This document shows, in pieces, positions 39,006 through 47,447 of a stretch of 64,000 nucleotides of DNA. The notes beneath the pieces are model-generated. The model made no database searches, was not told the DNA's origin, and saw only the letters and a program-made list of their open reading frames with translations. The DNA is from Chromatium okenii. GTDB taxonomy: Bacteria > Pseudomonadota > Gammaproteobacteria > Chromatiales > Chromatiaceae. Location: contig NZ_PPGH01000035.1 of assembly GCF_002958735.1 (NCBI RefSeq), forward strand, positions 336,001 through 400,000, written 5' to 3'. The translations under genes were made by a program, and so were the position numbers. The first letter of the stretch is position 1. Every line of letters begins with the position of its first letter.

Positions 39006-39773
39006 CCACCAAACCAAGCGCCAGTCATTACCAGCGCAGCGGCAGTCAACGCGGCAGAAAATCAAACTGCGGTAACAGCGATTATTGCAACAGATGCTGA
39101 TACTGACGACACGCTGACTTACACGTTGAGTGGCGGCGCTGACATGGCGTTGTTTGCCATCGATACGACTGGCGCGTTGACATTCGTAACTGCACCAGAC
39201 TTTGAAACACCGGCATCTGCTGCTGGCGACAACAACTATCTGGTGACGGTAGCGGTGTCGGATAGCGTCAATGCTGCGGTCACGCAAGAAGTGACTGTCA
39301 AGGTGACGGATGTTAACGACACACTTCCCGCCAGTCCCACCACTCCGCCAGCAGTTCCTGCTGACACCGCAGCCAACGAAAACATCGATGGCACCCAAGG
39401 TAGTGTTTTCAGTGACGCCGTTGCGCTCACCACTGTTGGCATGGATCGCTTTATCATCGAGTTCAACAGCAATTCGATGGTTGTGGAGAATGCAAATATC
39501 AGCATCACCGGTTTCGACGCCAACGACCGCCTGTTCTTTGACGATGCGGCCGAAACTACGCTCACCTCTGTTACTGCGCTCGATGCTTTGAGTCTGTATA
39601 ACTTCGGTGACAATGGCACTGATTTGACGATCAGTGCAGGTATCGGCGACGTACAACAATCAATCACCCTCGTTGGAATTACTGCAACAGGTGCGACTGG
39701 TGTTGGCACTTCAATCGACAGCTTTGCCGAGTTGAATACCTTTATGGGACAAACCGTGGTTGAGGTTGGCTGA
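36504..39773 (+). CDS. Giant cadherin-repeat surface protein, C-terminal part
   Basis: 1,089 residues in continuity with 33596-36514. It holds repeats 7 to 14, then one diverged cadherin-like domain (ITSAAAVNAAENQTAV.. VTVKVTDVND), a Pro/Thr linker and a C-terminal module with ITGFDANDRLFF and a final SFAELNTFMGQTVVEVG, a distant version of the module ending the two small proteins upstream. Such repeat rods act in other bacteria as long calcium-stiffened adhesins exported by type I systems. Length and acidity fit. Confidence 0.8.
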   Translation: MTVEVTEPVEPPNQAPIVDAGSFTVATDGTEVGAVTATDPEGTAVTYAITDGNDADGNGVDAFVIDTETGALTVNDPAELVAGETITLTIEATDEAGQVGTGTVTVAVTEPVEPPNEAPVVDAGSFTVATDGTEVGAVTATDPEGTAVTYAITDGNDADGNGVDAFVIDTETGALTVNDPAELVAGETITLTIEATDEAGQVGTGTVTVAVTEPVEPPNEAPIVDAGSFTVATDGTEVGAVTATDPEGTAVTYAITDGNDADGNGIDAFVIDTETGALTVNDPAELVAGETITLTIEATDEAGQVGTGTVTVAVTEPVEPPNEAPVVDAGSFTVATDGTEVGAVTATDPEGTAVTYAITDGNDADGNGVDAFVIDTETGALTVNDPAELVAGETITLTIEATDEAGQVGTGTVTVAVTEPVEPPNEAPVVDAGSFTVATDGTEVGAVTATDPEGTAVTYAITDGNDADGNGVDAFVIDTETGALTVNDPAELVAGETITLTVEATDADGIVGTGTVTVEVTEPVEPPNQAPVVDAGSFTVATDGIEVGAITATDPEGTAVTYAITDGNDADGNGIDAFVIDTETGALTVNDPAELVAGETITLTVEATDADGIVGTGTVTVEVTEPVEPPNQAPVVDAGSFTVATDGIEVGAITATDPEGTAVTYAITDGNDADGNGIDAFVIDTETGALTVNDPAELVAGETITLTIEATDEAGQVGTGTVTVAVTEPVEPPNQAPVVDAGSFTVATDGTEVGAVTATDPEGTAVTYAITDGNDADGNGIDAFVIDTETGALTVNDPAELVAGETITLTVEATDADGIVGTGTVTVEVTEPVEPPNQAPVITSAAAVNAAENQTAVTAIIATDADTDDTLTYTLSGGADMALFAIDTTGALTFVTAPDFETPASAAGDNNYLVTVAVSDSVNAAVTQEVTVKVTDVNDTLPASPTTPPAVPADTAANENIDGTQGSVFSDAVALTTVGMDRFIIEFNSNSMVVENANISITGFDANDRLFFDDAAETTLTSVTALDALSLYNFGDNGTDLTISAGIGDVQQSITLVGITATGATGVGTSIDSFAELNTFMGQTVVEVG

Positions 39774-39867
39774 TTGATTTAGCTTGCGGCGAGGGATCGC
39801 CGCACCCATGTTCGTCATAGCACACTAGAAATCCTTTTCAACACTTTAGTTCTGGGAGATTTTCCAC

Positions 39868-41163
39868 ATGGCAATCGCAGCTTCTCAATCCGCAACTGGT
39901 GGCGTACTCGGTCTGATTTCCAATGACACTACCAACATGTTAATCGGCACAAGTGGCGTCGATCAGTTTTCCTATGAAGGCACTGGTAATCTGACCATTA
40001 AGGATGTTAGTACTGGCGACTCCCTTGCTATCGAAGGTTCCGCTACCGCTGCAACATTCAAGGTCACTGCTAGCACCGTTACCGTTACTGTTGGTACTCA
40101 AACTTTTACCTTGAACGGTTTAAATGACGGCACTTCCAACACGCTGATCTTTAACGATGATGTTAAGGTCACTCTGACTCGCAGTGGTGACGTCTACGCC
40201 GCTACAGCCACTGGTGGTACGGCGCTTACTCTCACTGGTGTCGCTCAAACCGTCACAATTCCTGATACCCTCAAGCCGACGGCCACCGTCGTATTGGCTG
40301 ATCCTGCGCTGATCGCAGGCGAGACCACGACGCTGACCGTGACCTTTAGCGAAAAGCCAACTGGCTTTGATGCAGCTGTCGATTTGACGGTTGACAACGG
40401 CGCTCTGTCCGCTGGAGCGTTCGATGCTACCGGTCTGATTTACACGGCAATCTTCACGCCAACCGCTAACATCGCAGATACCACCAACGTGGTCACGCTG
40501 GGTATTGGCTGGACGGATGCAGCCTTAAATGCACCGGCTGCTGTTGCTACCTCGGCTAATTACACCGTCGATACGGTCGTCGATATCATTAAGCCGACGG
40601 CCACAGTGGCATTAGTTGATTCTGCGCTGATCGCAGGCGAGACCACGCCACTGACCGTGACCTTTAGCGAAAAGCCAACTGGCTTTGATGCAGCTGTCGA
40701 TTTGACGGTTGACAACGGCGCTCTGTCCGCTGGAACGTTCGATGCTACTGGTCTGATTTACACGGCAATCTTCACGCCAACCGCTAACATCGCAGATACC
40801 ACCAACATGGTCACGCTGGGTACTGGCTGGACGGATGCAGCCTTAAATGCACCGGCTGCTGTTGCTACCTCGGCTAATTACACCGTTGATACGGTCGTCG
40901 ATATCATTAAGCCAACGGCCACAGTGGCATTAGTTGATCCTGCGCTGACAGTGGGCGAGACCACGACGCTGACCGTAACCTTTAGCGAAAAGCCAACTGG
41001 CTTTGATGCAGCTGTCGATTTGACGGTTGACAACGGCGCTCTGTCCGCTGGAGCGTTCGATGCTACCGGTCTGATTTACACGGCAATCTTCACGCCAACC
41101 GCTAACATCGCAGATACCACCAACATGGTCACGCTGGTACTGGCTGGACGGATGCAGCCTTAA
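39868..41163 (+). CDS. Ig-like-repeat surface protein, N-terminal part
   Basis: 431 residues to a frame break. GGGAG stands before the ATG. An N-terminal region of about 130 residues (LISNDTTNMLIGTSGVDQFSY.., then LTLTGVAQTVTI) precedes Ig-like repeats of 106 residues with LTVTFSEKPTGFDAAVDLTV and YTAIFTPTANIADTTN, of the Big_12/Big_13 kind found in BapA-type adhesins. The break near 41136 is a G lost from CTGGGTACTGG seen in sister repeats. The gene as a whole is 39868-42511, about 880 codons. Confidence 0.78.
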   Translation: MAIAASQSATGGVLGLISNDTTNMLIGTSGVDQFSYEGTGNLTIKDVSTGDSLAIEGSATAATFKVTASTVTVTVGTQTFTLNGLNDGTSNTLIFNDDVKVTLTRSGDVYAATATGGTALTLTGVAQTVTIPDTLKPTATVVLADPALIAGETTTLTVTFSEKPTGFDAAVDLTVDNGALSAGAFDATGLIYTAIFTPTANIADTTNVVTLGIGWTDAALNAPAAVATSANYTVDTVVDIIKPTATVALVDSALIAGETTPLTVTFSEKPTGFDAAVDLTVDNGALSAGTFDATGLIYTAIFTPTANIADTTNMVTLGTGWTDAALNAPAAVATSANYTVDTVVDIIKPTATVALVDPALTVGETTTLTVTFSEKPTGFDAAVDLTVDNGALSAGAFDATGLIYTAIFTPTANIADTTNMVTLVLAGRMQP

Positions 41164-41848
41164 ATGCACCGGCTGCTGTTGCTACCTCGGCTAATTACAC
41201 CGTCGATACGGTCGTTGATATCATTAAGCCGACGGCCACTGTCGTATTGGCTGATTCTGCGCTGATCGCAGGCGAGACCACGCCACTGACCGTGACCTTT
41301 AGCGAAAAGCCAACTGGCTTTGATGCAGCTGTCGATTTGACGGTTGACAACGGCGCTCTGTCCGCTGGAACGTTCGATGCTACTGGTCTGATTTACACGG
41401 CAATCTTCACGCCAACCGCTAACATCGCAGATACCACCAACATGGTCACGCTGGGTACTGGCTGGACGGATGCAGCCTTAAATGCACCGGCTGCTGTTGC
41501 TACCTCGGCTAATTACACCGTCGATACGGTCGTCGATATCATTAAGCCGACGGCCACTGTCGTATTGGCTGATTCTGCGCTGATCGCAGGCGAGACCACG
41601 ACGCTGACCGTGACCTTTAGCGAAAAGCCAACTGGCTTTGATGCAGCTGTCGATTTGACGGTTGAAAACGGCACTCTGGCTGTTGGAACGTTCGATGCTA
41701 CCGGTCTGATTTACACGGCAATCTTCACACCAACCGCTAACATCGCAGATACCACCAACATGGTCACGCTGGGGGTACTGGCTGGACGGATGCAGCCTTA
41801 AATGCACCGGCTGCTGTTGCTACCTCGGCTAATTACACCGTCGATACC
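40273..41848 (+). repeat. Five tandem 318-bp Ig-like repeats
   Basis: Unit starts (AAGCC.ACGGCC) are at 40273, 40591, 40909, 41226 and 41544, that is 318-bp spacing except for one unit of 317 caused by a lost G. The fifth unit carries two extra Gs near 41771. Identity between units is very high. Confidence 0.93.
41247..41801 (+). CDS. Ig-like-repeat surface protein, middle part
   Basis: Repeats 4 and 5 of the protein begun at 39868, in frame 3. The true reading runs on from 41140 without a new start; the Met at 41247 is only the first in this frame. The second break, near 41771, is two extra Gs (CTGGGGG for CTGGG), which returns the sense to frame 2. The last repeat is slightly diverged (VENGTLAVGTF). 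Confidence 0.7.
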   Translation: MADSALIAGETTPLTVTFSEKPTGFDAAVDLTVDNGALSAGTFDATGLIYTAIFTPTANIADTTNMVTLGTGWTDAALNAPAAVATSANYTVDTVVDIIKPTATVVLADSALIAGETTTLTVTFSEKPTGFDAAVDLTVENGTLAVGTFDATGLIYTAIFTPTANIADTTNMVTLGVLAGRMQP

Positions 41849-41860
41849 GCCGCGCCGACC

Positions 41861-42511
41861 TTGACCACCAGCTCCCCAGCAGATGGCGCGCTCGCCGTTG
41901 CGGTTGGCGATAGTCTGACGTTGACTTTCAGTGAATCGGTTAAAGCAGGCGCTGGCAACATCACCATCACCGGCGGCGCTACTCCTATCGTCATTCCAGT
42001 GACGGATGCGACGGTTTCTGTCGCTGATAAAGTGGTCACGATCAACCCCACTGCTGATTTGGCGGCTGGCACCAGTTACAGCGTGCAGATCGCATCCGGC
42101 GCGATTGAAGACACAGCTGGCAATGATTACGCAGGTATCGCTGCGGCCGATATCACCACGCTGAATTTCACGACTGCGGGAATGAAGGCGGTTGAAGTAA
42201 AAACCCTGAATACCGAAGCCACCGCTTTTGACGCGGCAGTAGGTGCCTTTAGTTTTGTGGTGAGTCCTGGGAACTACGATTACTACATCAAGGGCTTTAC
42301 CGCTGATGACCAGCTTGATTTCCCTGTTGGTAATGAAGCGTCAGTCAACAACACCAATTTCAAAGATAACGCGGTTAATCTGACATGGTCATCTGCCGGA
42401 AATACGGTCACGATTCATTTAACCGGTTTGGCGACTGGCTTGGACGCACAATTGAATTTTGTGTCTGATTTCAACCTTGATGCCACCTTTGGTAGCGAAA
42501 CGATTATCTAA
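41861..42511 (+). CDS. Ig-like-repeat surface protein, C-terminal part
   Basis: 216 residues in frame 2 ending the protein begun at 39868. It contains a Big_5-like domain (LTTSSPADGALAVAVGDSL.. ADITTLNFTTAG) and a C-terminal module of about 105 residues (FDAAVGAFSFVV.. YIKGFTADDQLDF.. VTIHLTGLATG) that resembles the shared end module of the preceding genes. No anchor motif or transmembrane segment is visible. Confidence 0.72.
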   Translation: MTTSSPADGALAVAVGDSLTLTFSESVKAGAGNITITGGATPIVIPVTDATVSVADKVVTINPTADLAAGTSYSVQIASGAIEDTAGNDYAGIAAADITTLNFTTAGMKAVEVKTLNTEATAFDAAVGAFSFVVSPGNYDYYIKGFTADDQLDFPVGNEASVNNTNFKDNAVNLTWSSAGNTVTIHLTGLATGLDAQLNFVSDFNLDATFGSETII

Positions 42512-42602
42512 ATGTGGTGATGCAGTAATAACCCCATGGCTGCCGCCGTTCTGGCGGCAGCCAAACAAGCCGATTTGATTGTTAATCCTCTGGAGAATTT
42601 TC

Positions 42603-45386
42603 ATGGCAAAAATCTATCTTGAAACAACTGACACCACATTTACCCTGAGTAATGCGGCGACCGTGTATGGCGCCGCTGGTGATCAAAAAGTGATCGTTAA
42701 TGAGGGTGTCACCGGTGTGACCTTCGATCAGCTCGTGGAGCGCGTTGATCTGCCGGGTTCTTTCGCCTCGTTCAAATATCAACAGGCCGGTAATGGGTTG
42801 CAAGTGTATTCGGGGACGACGCTGCTTGCGACGATTCCGTTGCAGGCCGATGGCACTCAGATCGTGACCTCGGGTGGAAGTGTGATGGCATCGTTGGCCG
42901 CTGGAGTGATGACTCTCGGCGGTTCAACCGTGAGCGATGCCGCAGCGGGTGCAGTAACGCCTTTAGCAGCAGCCATCACTACGGCAGTCACCACCGGCTC
43001 GACCTTTGTGCCAGTGCCGACGTTTAGCATCAGTACAGCAACTTCCACTTCCGCATTTGAAGGCACCAGCGCAACGTACACCGTGCTGCTCAATACACCG
43101 CAGGCAACCGCCAGCACCGTGAAGTTGGTGGCAACGCCAAGCACCGGCGCAGTCGCAGCCGATTTGGGCACGATGACCGTGACTGGCGCGACGCTGGCTG
43201 CCGATGGCACCTTGACCTTTGCCCCCGGCGCAGTCGCTGCGACGGTAACACTGCCAATCGGTTTCGATAGCCTCACCGAAACCGGCGAGAGCGTGACGCT
43301 GGCGTTGTCAAATCCCAGCACCGGTATGGCACTCGGCGCCAGCAGTGTCACCACGACGCTGACTGACCCGGCGCCACCTACATTTAAATTGACCTCAAAT
43401 GCAGTTGCCGGTACGCCAACGCAGGAAGGCAATACGATCAATTTCACCGTGACACCGTCGGGTGTGGTGGTGAGTCCGACGACGATGACGATCAACGTCG
43501 TGGGTAACGACTCAAGCCCTTTGACAAATGCAACGGCGCCTGATTTCAATCCCAGTTCGACCACTGTGACTTTCGCTGCCGGTGAAACCGCTCCGAAAAC
43601 AGTGAGCATTACGGTTGCTACCGATACGATGTCGGAAGGGTTAGAGGACTACGCCGCAACTCTCTACGACGGCTCCTTTCTTCCAATAACGGGTGCCGTC
43701 GTCACCGGCACGATTAACGATCCAGTCCCGGCGTTGACCTTGGCAGCAGATAAAACCGCAGTCGATGAAGGCGGCAGTGTGGTCTATACCGTGACTTCGA
43801 CGCTGGCTGCACCCACCGTTGGCATCACTGTGCCGTACACGTTGGCGGGTTCAGCAGTAGCGGGAACGGATCACACCGGCACAGCAACCGGCACGATCAC
43901 CATCGCCGCAGGTTCTAAAACCGGCTCGGTAACGGTGAACACCATCGCCGATAACGCGACTGATGGCACCGATACGCTGATCATGACTCTGGGCACGCCG
44001 TCCAATGGCACGATCACCACCGGCTCGGCGACGACGACCATCGCTGACACCAGTTTGAGTCTCGGCGCAGCCGAAATCGCGTTGTCGGGTGCGGCAAGCG
44101 TCGATGAAGGCGGCGATCTGGTTTATACGGTGACACGCGGTTCGGCAGTGGCAACGGGTTCAACCTTGACCATTCCTTACACGTTGACCGGTAACGCTGC
44201 CAACGGCACGGATTACACCGGCAGCGCCCCGACCGGCAATTTTGTGATGGCAGCAGGCACCAGTTCCGCTTCGGTGACGCTGAAAGTGACCGCCGATAGC
44301 CTGACGGAAGCCACCGCTGAAAACATCATTATGACGTTGGGCGCTCTGCCCACTGGCACTACCGCTGCTGCTGGGCGTGGCGCTCCGATTACCACGTCGA
44401 TTATTGACACCAGTCTCACGGTGGTTGGTGACACCGGAACGCTGACTTTGTCGGCAACTGATACTGCAACCAACAAGACGATTGTCAACGGTGTGTTGGA
44501 TACCGTTGCTCCGGCGACCAATCGCACTTGGCATGTTTCCGATACCATTTCTGGTACTGCGGCTGCATCCGATGCGCTGAATGCGCTCGTGCTGGGTAAC
44601 ACTGCTAACATCACAGTTGACTCCTATGCCGGTCTGACTACCACGCTGATTGAGAATTTCAATTTCCGCTACATCGATAACAACGATAGTGCTACTGCTA
44701 CCGGTGCGACGATTGATGCGACGACTTTAAACGGCGCAACGAAGTTGGCAGTCAAAAGCAGCACGGTCAACGGAACGACGAACAGCGATACCTTCACCAT
44801 TAACGGCGCAGTGGCGACGGCGGCGTTGGAAGTTGCCGACAATTCCAGTTTGTTGAATGTGAAGTTTGATAACGCGGGCACGGTATCAACCGCAGATTCC
44901 ATGAAGTTGATCACCAGCGGTGGCAGCACCGGCATCGTGACGCTTGATGACGCGGTGAACAATGGTTTTGTGACGGTCAATGTGACCACCGAAACCGCTG
45001 CGTCAACGCTGAAAGGTTTGGATGCTGGCAGTTCGTTGACAACGTTGAATGTGAGCGGCAATCAGGGTCTGACGATCATCAATCCGCTGCCAACTACGCT
45101 GACGACGCTCAACGCAGGTGCGAATTCGGGCGCAGTGAATTTGACGACGGCTTCCAGCACGTTGACCGCTACCGGCGGCACCGGCACGACGGATGTGTTG
45201 ACGCTGAACACGATTCCAACCGGTACGATTTCCGGCTTTGAAACGGTGGTTGCCGGTGCGAAAGATTCGGCGCTCAGTCTGGCAACTGTGACCGGTGCGA
45301 CTAAATTGGGCGTGGCGACTGGCTTGACCAGTGCGGCGTTTACCAATGCGCGCGGCAACGACCAATACCATCGGTCTGTCTGGTAA
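42603..45386 (+). CDS. Calx-beta/S-layer-like surface protein, N-terminal part
   Basis: About 927 residues from the ATG at 42603 (GGAG eight bases upstream); the frame opens further up at 42579 without a ribosome site. After an N-terminal module (MAKIYLETTDTTFTLS.. ) come about four Calx-beta domains, recognisable by VDEGGSVVYTVT and GTDYTGSAPTG-type loops, which bind calcium. Then follows a long Thr/Ala-rich beta region typical of RTX S-layer proteins. The frame is lost near 45356 (GNDQYH in place of ..TNTIGLSG) and resumes at 45331 in frame 1. The whole gene is 42603-46874, about 1,420 codons. Confidence 0.78.
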   Translation: MAKIYLETTDTTFTLSNAATVYGAAGDQKVIVNEGVTGVTFDQLVERVDLPGSFASFKYQQAGNGLQVYSGTTLLATIPLQADGTQIVTSGGSVMASLAAGVMTLGGSTVSDAAAGAVTPLAAAITTAVTTGSTFVPVPTFSISTATSTSAFEGTSATYTVLLNTPQATASTVKLVATPSTGAVAADLGTMTVTGATLAADGTLTFAPGAVAATVTLPIGFDSLTETGESVTLALSNPSTGMALGASSVTTTLTDPAPPTFKLTSNAVAGTPTQEGNTINFTVTPSGVVVSPTTMTINVVGNDSSPLTNATAPDFNPSSTTVTFAAGETAPKTVSITVATDTMSEGLEDYAATLYDGSFLPITGAVVTGTINDPVPALTLAADKTAVDEGGSVVYTVTSTLAAPTVGITVPYTLAGSAVAGTDHTGTATGTITIAAGSKTGSVTVNTIADNATDGTDTLIMTLGTPSNGTITTGSATTTIADTSLSLGAAEIALSGAASVDEGGDLVYTVTRGSAVATGSTLTIPYTLTGNAANGTDYTGSAPTGNFVMAAGTSSASVTLKVTADSLTEATAENIIMTLGALPTGTTAAAGRGAPITTSIIDTSLTVVGDTGTLTLSATDTATNKTIVNGVLDTVAPATNRTWHVSDTISGTAAASDALNALVLGNTANITVDSYAGLTTTLIENFNFRYIDNNDSATATGATIDATTLNGATKLAVKSSTVNGTTNSDTFTINGAVATAALEVADNSSLLNVKFDNAGTVSTADSMKLITSGGSTGIVTLDDAVNNGFVTVNVTTETAASTLKGLDAGSSLTTLNVSGNQGLTIINPLPTTLTTLNAGANSGAVNLTTASSTLTATGGTGTTDVLTLNTIPTGTISGFETVVAGAKDSALSLATVTGATKLGVATGLTSAAFTNARGNDQYHRSVW

Positions 45387-46029
45387 CTATCAGCCCAATG
45401 GTGCGGCGCTCACCACCAGCACGAGTTTGACCACCGGCAAGCTTGCTTATACGCCAGTGAGTTTGGCAACGGTGGCGACGGATACGTTGACGATTGCGGT
45501 GGATAACGGCGGTACGGCGAACACAGGCACTTACACGGCTGGCGCGATCACGGCAACTAACGTGGAAAGCCTGACGCTGACTACTGCTGACTGGACGGCG
45601 GTAACGTTGGGCGGAATCACCCAGACGGTTGCCACAACTGCGGCAGCGAGTATGACCGCTTCCGGTGCCTCGAACTTGACCTTGGGCACGATTTTAGACG
45701 TTGCCAGCCTGAGCGATACCACCGGCGTTGATACTTACAACTTCGGCGGTGTGGCTGGTACGTTGTCGGCGACAATCGCTGCGAATGGCAGTGTGAGTGT
45801 GACCGGTGCGGCTGGCATAGACACGATTACCGCCAGTGCCGATATGACCCGTAGCACCAGTGCCAGAACCCAGACCTATAACTTGGCAATGGCGATGACA
45901 GCATCACCTTCCAGTCGGGAAATACTGGGCTGGGCGCTAATGTCGCCAATAAGTTGGTGCTCAATGGCGAGGCGGGTAACGATAAATTCAGCTATGCCAC
46001 CACGACTACCAACGCCAATATCGATCTAG
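45331..46029 (+). CDS. Calx-beta/S-layer-like surface protein, middle part
   Basis: Sense sequence runs from about TNTIGLSGNYQPNG to TSARTQTYNL, in frame 1, continuing the protein begun at 42603. Near 45886 a G appears lost (TTGGCAAT for TTGGGCAAT), and the sense returns to frame 3 as GNGDDSITFQSGN. Beta-strand content with T-L-T-T and ATNVESLTL motifs is the same as in S-layer beta domains. The residues after NLAMAM in this frame are meaningless. Confidence 0.65.
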   Translation: MRRLPMRAATTNTIGLSGNYQPNGAALTTSTSLTTGKLAYTPVSLATVATDTLTIAVDNGGTANTGTYTAGAITATNVESLTLTTADWTAVTLGGITQTVATTAAASMTASGASNLTLGTILDVASLSDTTGVDTYNFGGVAGTLSATIAANGSVSVTGAAGIDTITASADMTRSTSARTQTYNLAMAMTASPSSREILGWALMSPISWCSMARRVTINSAMPPRLPTPISI

Positions 46030-46874
46030 TAACGATTGCGGGCGGAGCGGGAACCGACACGCTGTATATTTCGGGCGGAGCGGTGTTTGGTCTGACGGCG
46101 ACGGTTTCTGGTGTGGAGGCGATCACTTTCGCTAACACGATTGCGGGGGCAACCACTCTCGCTTGGACGGGCGGTTCGACTGACATCGTTACCATTACCG
46201 AACTAAACACTGACGCGGAAATGTTAACCATCACGACAGTCGCCGGTTCGGGTGTACTCAACACGAGCAACTGGTCGTGGTTGGGTTGGGCAGCGGGAGA
46301 TAAGCTCTCGCTGACTGGCGACACCGGAAACGATGTGCTGACCGGTACGATTGGTTTGGATACGATCACTGGCGGCGCTGGGAACGATGCGATTAACGTT
46401 GGTGCTACGGATGGCGTCAGTGATCGTGTTGTGTTCTCGGCACCTGCAAGTAATGGCTCAGACACTATAACCAACTTTAACGCGGTTACTGGTGCTACTG
46501 GTGACATTCTGTATAGCCGTGACTTTACTTTTGTTGCAGGTACGGCGGCAGATACAGCACTTAATGCGGCAAATACAGCTGCGTGCGATAATGTTAGTGA
46601 GTTTGCTGATAACGTTGTTGCTGTAAATGCAACTGAGGGTGTCACGGCTGTCACTTGGCAGGCAGCGGCTAATACTGGTAATATTGATACGACGTTATTC
46701 TCACGTCTTTTGGTCTTGGATATTGGTGCTACTGCAAACATCTATTACGTCGAAAACACGACGGTTGCAGACGATAACAGTGTTTCAATAACGCTGCTGG
46801 GAACATTCTCGGATATTGGAACTATCACTGGTGGCATTACATTCGTGGCAGCCAACTTCGACTTTATTGCTTAA
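45954..46874 (+). CDS. Calx-beta/S-layer-like surface protein, C-terminal part
   Basis: About 306 residues in frame 3 (sense begins upstream at about 45890). It contains an RTX nonapeptide run (GDTGNDVLTGTIGLDTITGG, then AGNDAINVGA), the S-layer-type DTITNFNAVTGATGDILY segment and a C-terminus ending FSDIGTITGGITFVAANFDFIA, similar to the end of the protein at 31385. These endings carry the type I signal in related proteins. A strong terminator follows. Confidence 0.75.
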   Translation: MVLNGEAGNDKFSYATTTTNANIDLVTIAGGAGTDTLYISGGAVFGLTATVSGVEAITFANTIAGATTLAWTGGSTDIVTITELNTDAEMLTITTVAGSGVLNTSNWSWLGWAAGDKLSLTGDTGNDVLTGTIGLDTITGGAGNDAINVGATDGVSDRVVFSAPASNGSDTITNFNAVTGATGDILYSRDFTFVAGTAADTALNAANTAACDNVSEFADNVVAVNATEGVTAVTWQAAANTGNIDTTLFSRLLVLDIGATANIYYVENTTVADDNSVSITLLGTFSDIGTITGGITFVAANFDFIA

Positions 46875-46928
46875 TCCCACGCTGTCGGTTGGGTTGCGCT
46901 TGCGGCGTGACCTGAAAGCAGTAGATTA

Positions 46929-46969
46929 AACCCTGCTCCGCTATTGATGGCGGAGTGGGGTTTTCTTTT
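46929..46969 (+). terminator. Intrinsic terminator closing the surface-protein locus
   Basis: A 13-bp stem (AACCCTGCTCCGC against GCGGAGTGGGGTT, two G-U pairs), eight-base loop and a T-rich tail. Confidence 0.88.
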
Positions 46970-47001
46970 AATTAGGATTCAATAAAATAGGACAAGCACC
47001 A

Positions 47002-47286
47002 ATGGATACGCAAATAATTTACTCTTATCCTCTGCATTGCCTGCGAATTGCAAGAGTTGAGGCTTACTATAAAACCGTTTCGGGTGAGATCATTGGTCTT
47101 GATGCAGATTTCATTGATGCCATCGAATCCCAGCAGCCTTATGTGCTGGTTGAATTCATGCCAAATTATGATCCCGCAAGAGTTAAAGTTTCGGAAGACG
47201 GTCAAGATTGGCGACGTTATGAATCCCGTGATCCAATAAAACATGGAACTTATGACGCTCTCAGATTGCGACAAATTGATGATTAG
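47002..47286 (+). CDS. Small protein of unknown function, first gene of the cassette array
   Basis: 94 residues; not recognised. Mixed alpha/beta composition with an acidic middle (GLDADFIDAIE) and a C-terminal E-D-G-Q-D-W-R-R-Y-E segment. No membrane or signal segment. It stands alone before the first terminator module of the array. Confidence 0.55.
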   Translation: MDTQIIYSYPLHCLRIARVEAYYKTVSGEIIGLDADFIDAIESQQPYVLVEFMPNYDPARVKVSEDGQDWRRYESRDPIKHGTYDALRLRQIDD

Positions 47287-47384
47287 GGTTGCCGCTGTTG
47301 GCAACCCAACTTCTCACCCACCGCTTCAACCTGACTGAATGAAAATGCCCGCTGCTTGATTTTGAATTGGGCGGCGGGTTTTAT
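47287..47384 (+). repeat. Array module A (palindrome plus terminator)
   Basis: First of about 15 related modules that follow the gene units of the array, all in the same direction. Full form: a palindrome with arms GTTGGGTTGCC and GGCAACCCAAC directly after a stop codon, a conserved spacer (TTCTCACCCACC-GCTTCAACCTGACTGAATG or the shorter TGACTGGGTGAGATGAGAATG), AAAATGCCCGCCGC, a loop TTGATTGAAAAATCG, GGCGGCGGG and a T tract. The last part is an intrinsic terminator. This copy has lost the first bases of the palindrome. Confidence 0.9.
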
Positions 47385-47447
47385 TGGGGTTGCTCGGTAA
47401 AAAACAAGTTGTACTTAAATCCTGAATATCTTAAGAAGGAACATGCA

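Noticed and set aside
34466..39659. Two very long reverse-strand open frames (714 and 1,068 codons) opposite the cadherin repeats
   Set aside because: They are the mirror of the 309-bp repeat: a stop-free antisense frame in one unit is stop-free in all. They lack ribosome sites and have odd composition (Cys-, Trp-, Arg- and Asn-rich).
40273..42511. G-run changes in surface genes as phase variation
   Set aside because: The runs are only 2-5 Gs long, too short for efficient slippage, and the same kind of lesion hits mrcA and cobT.
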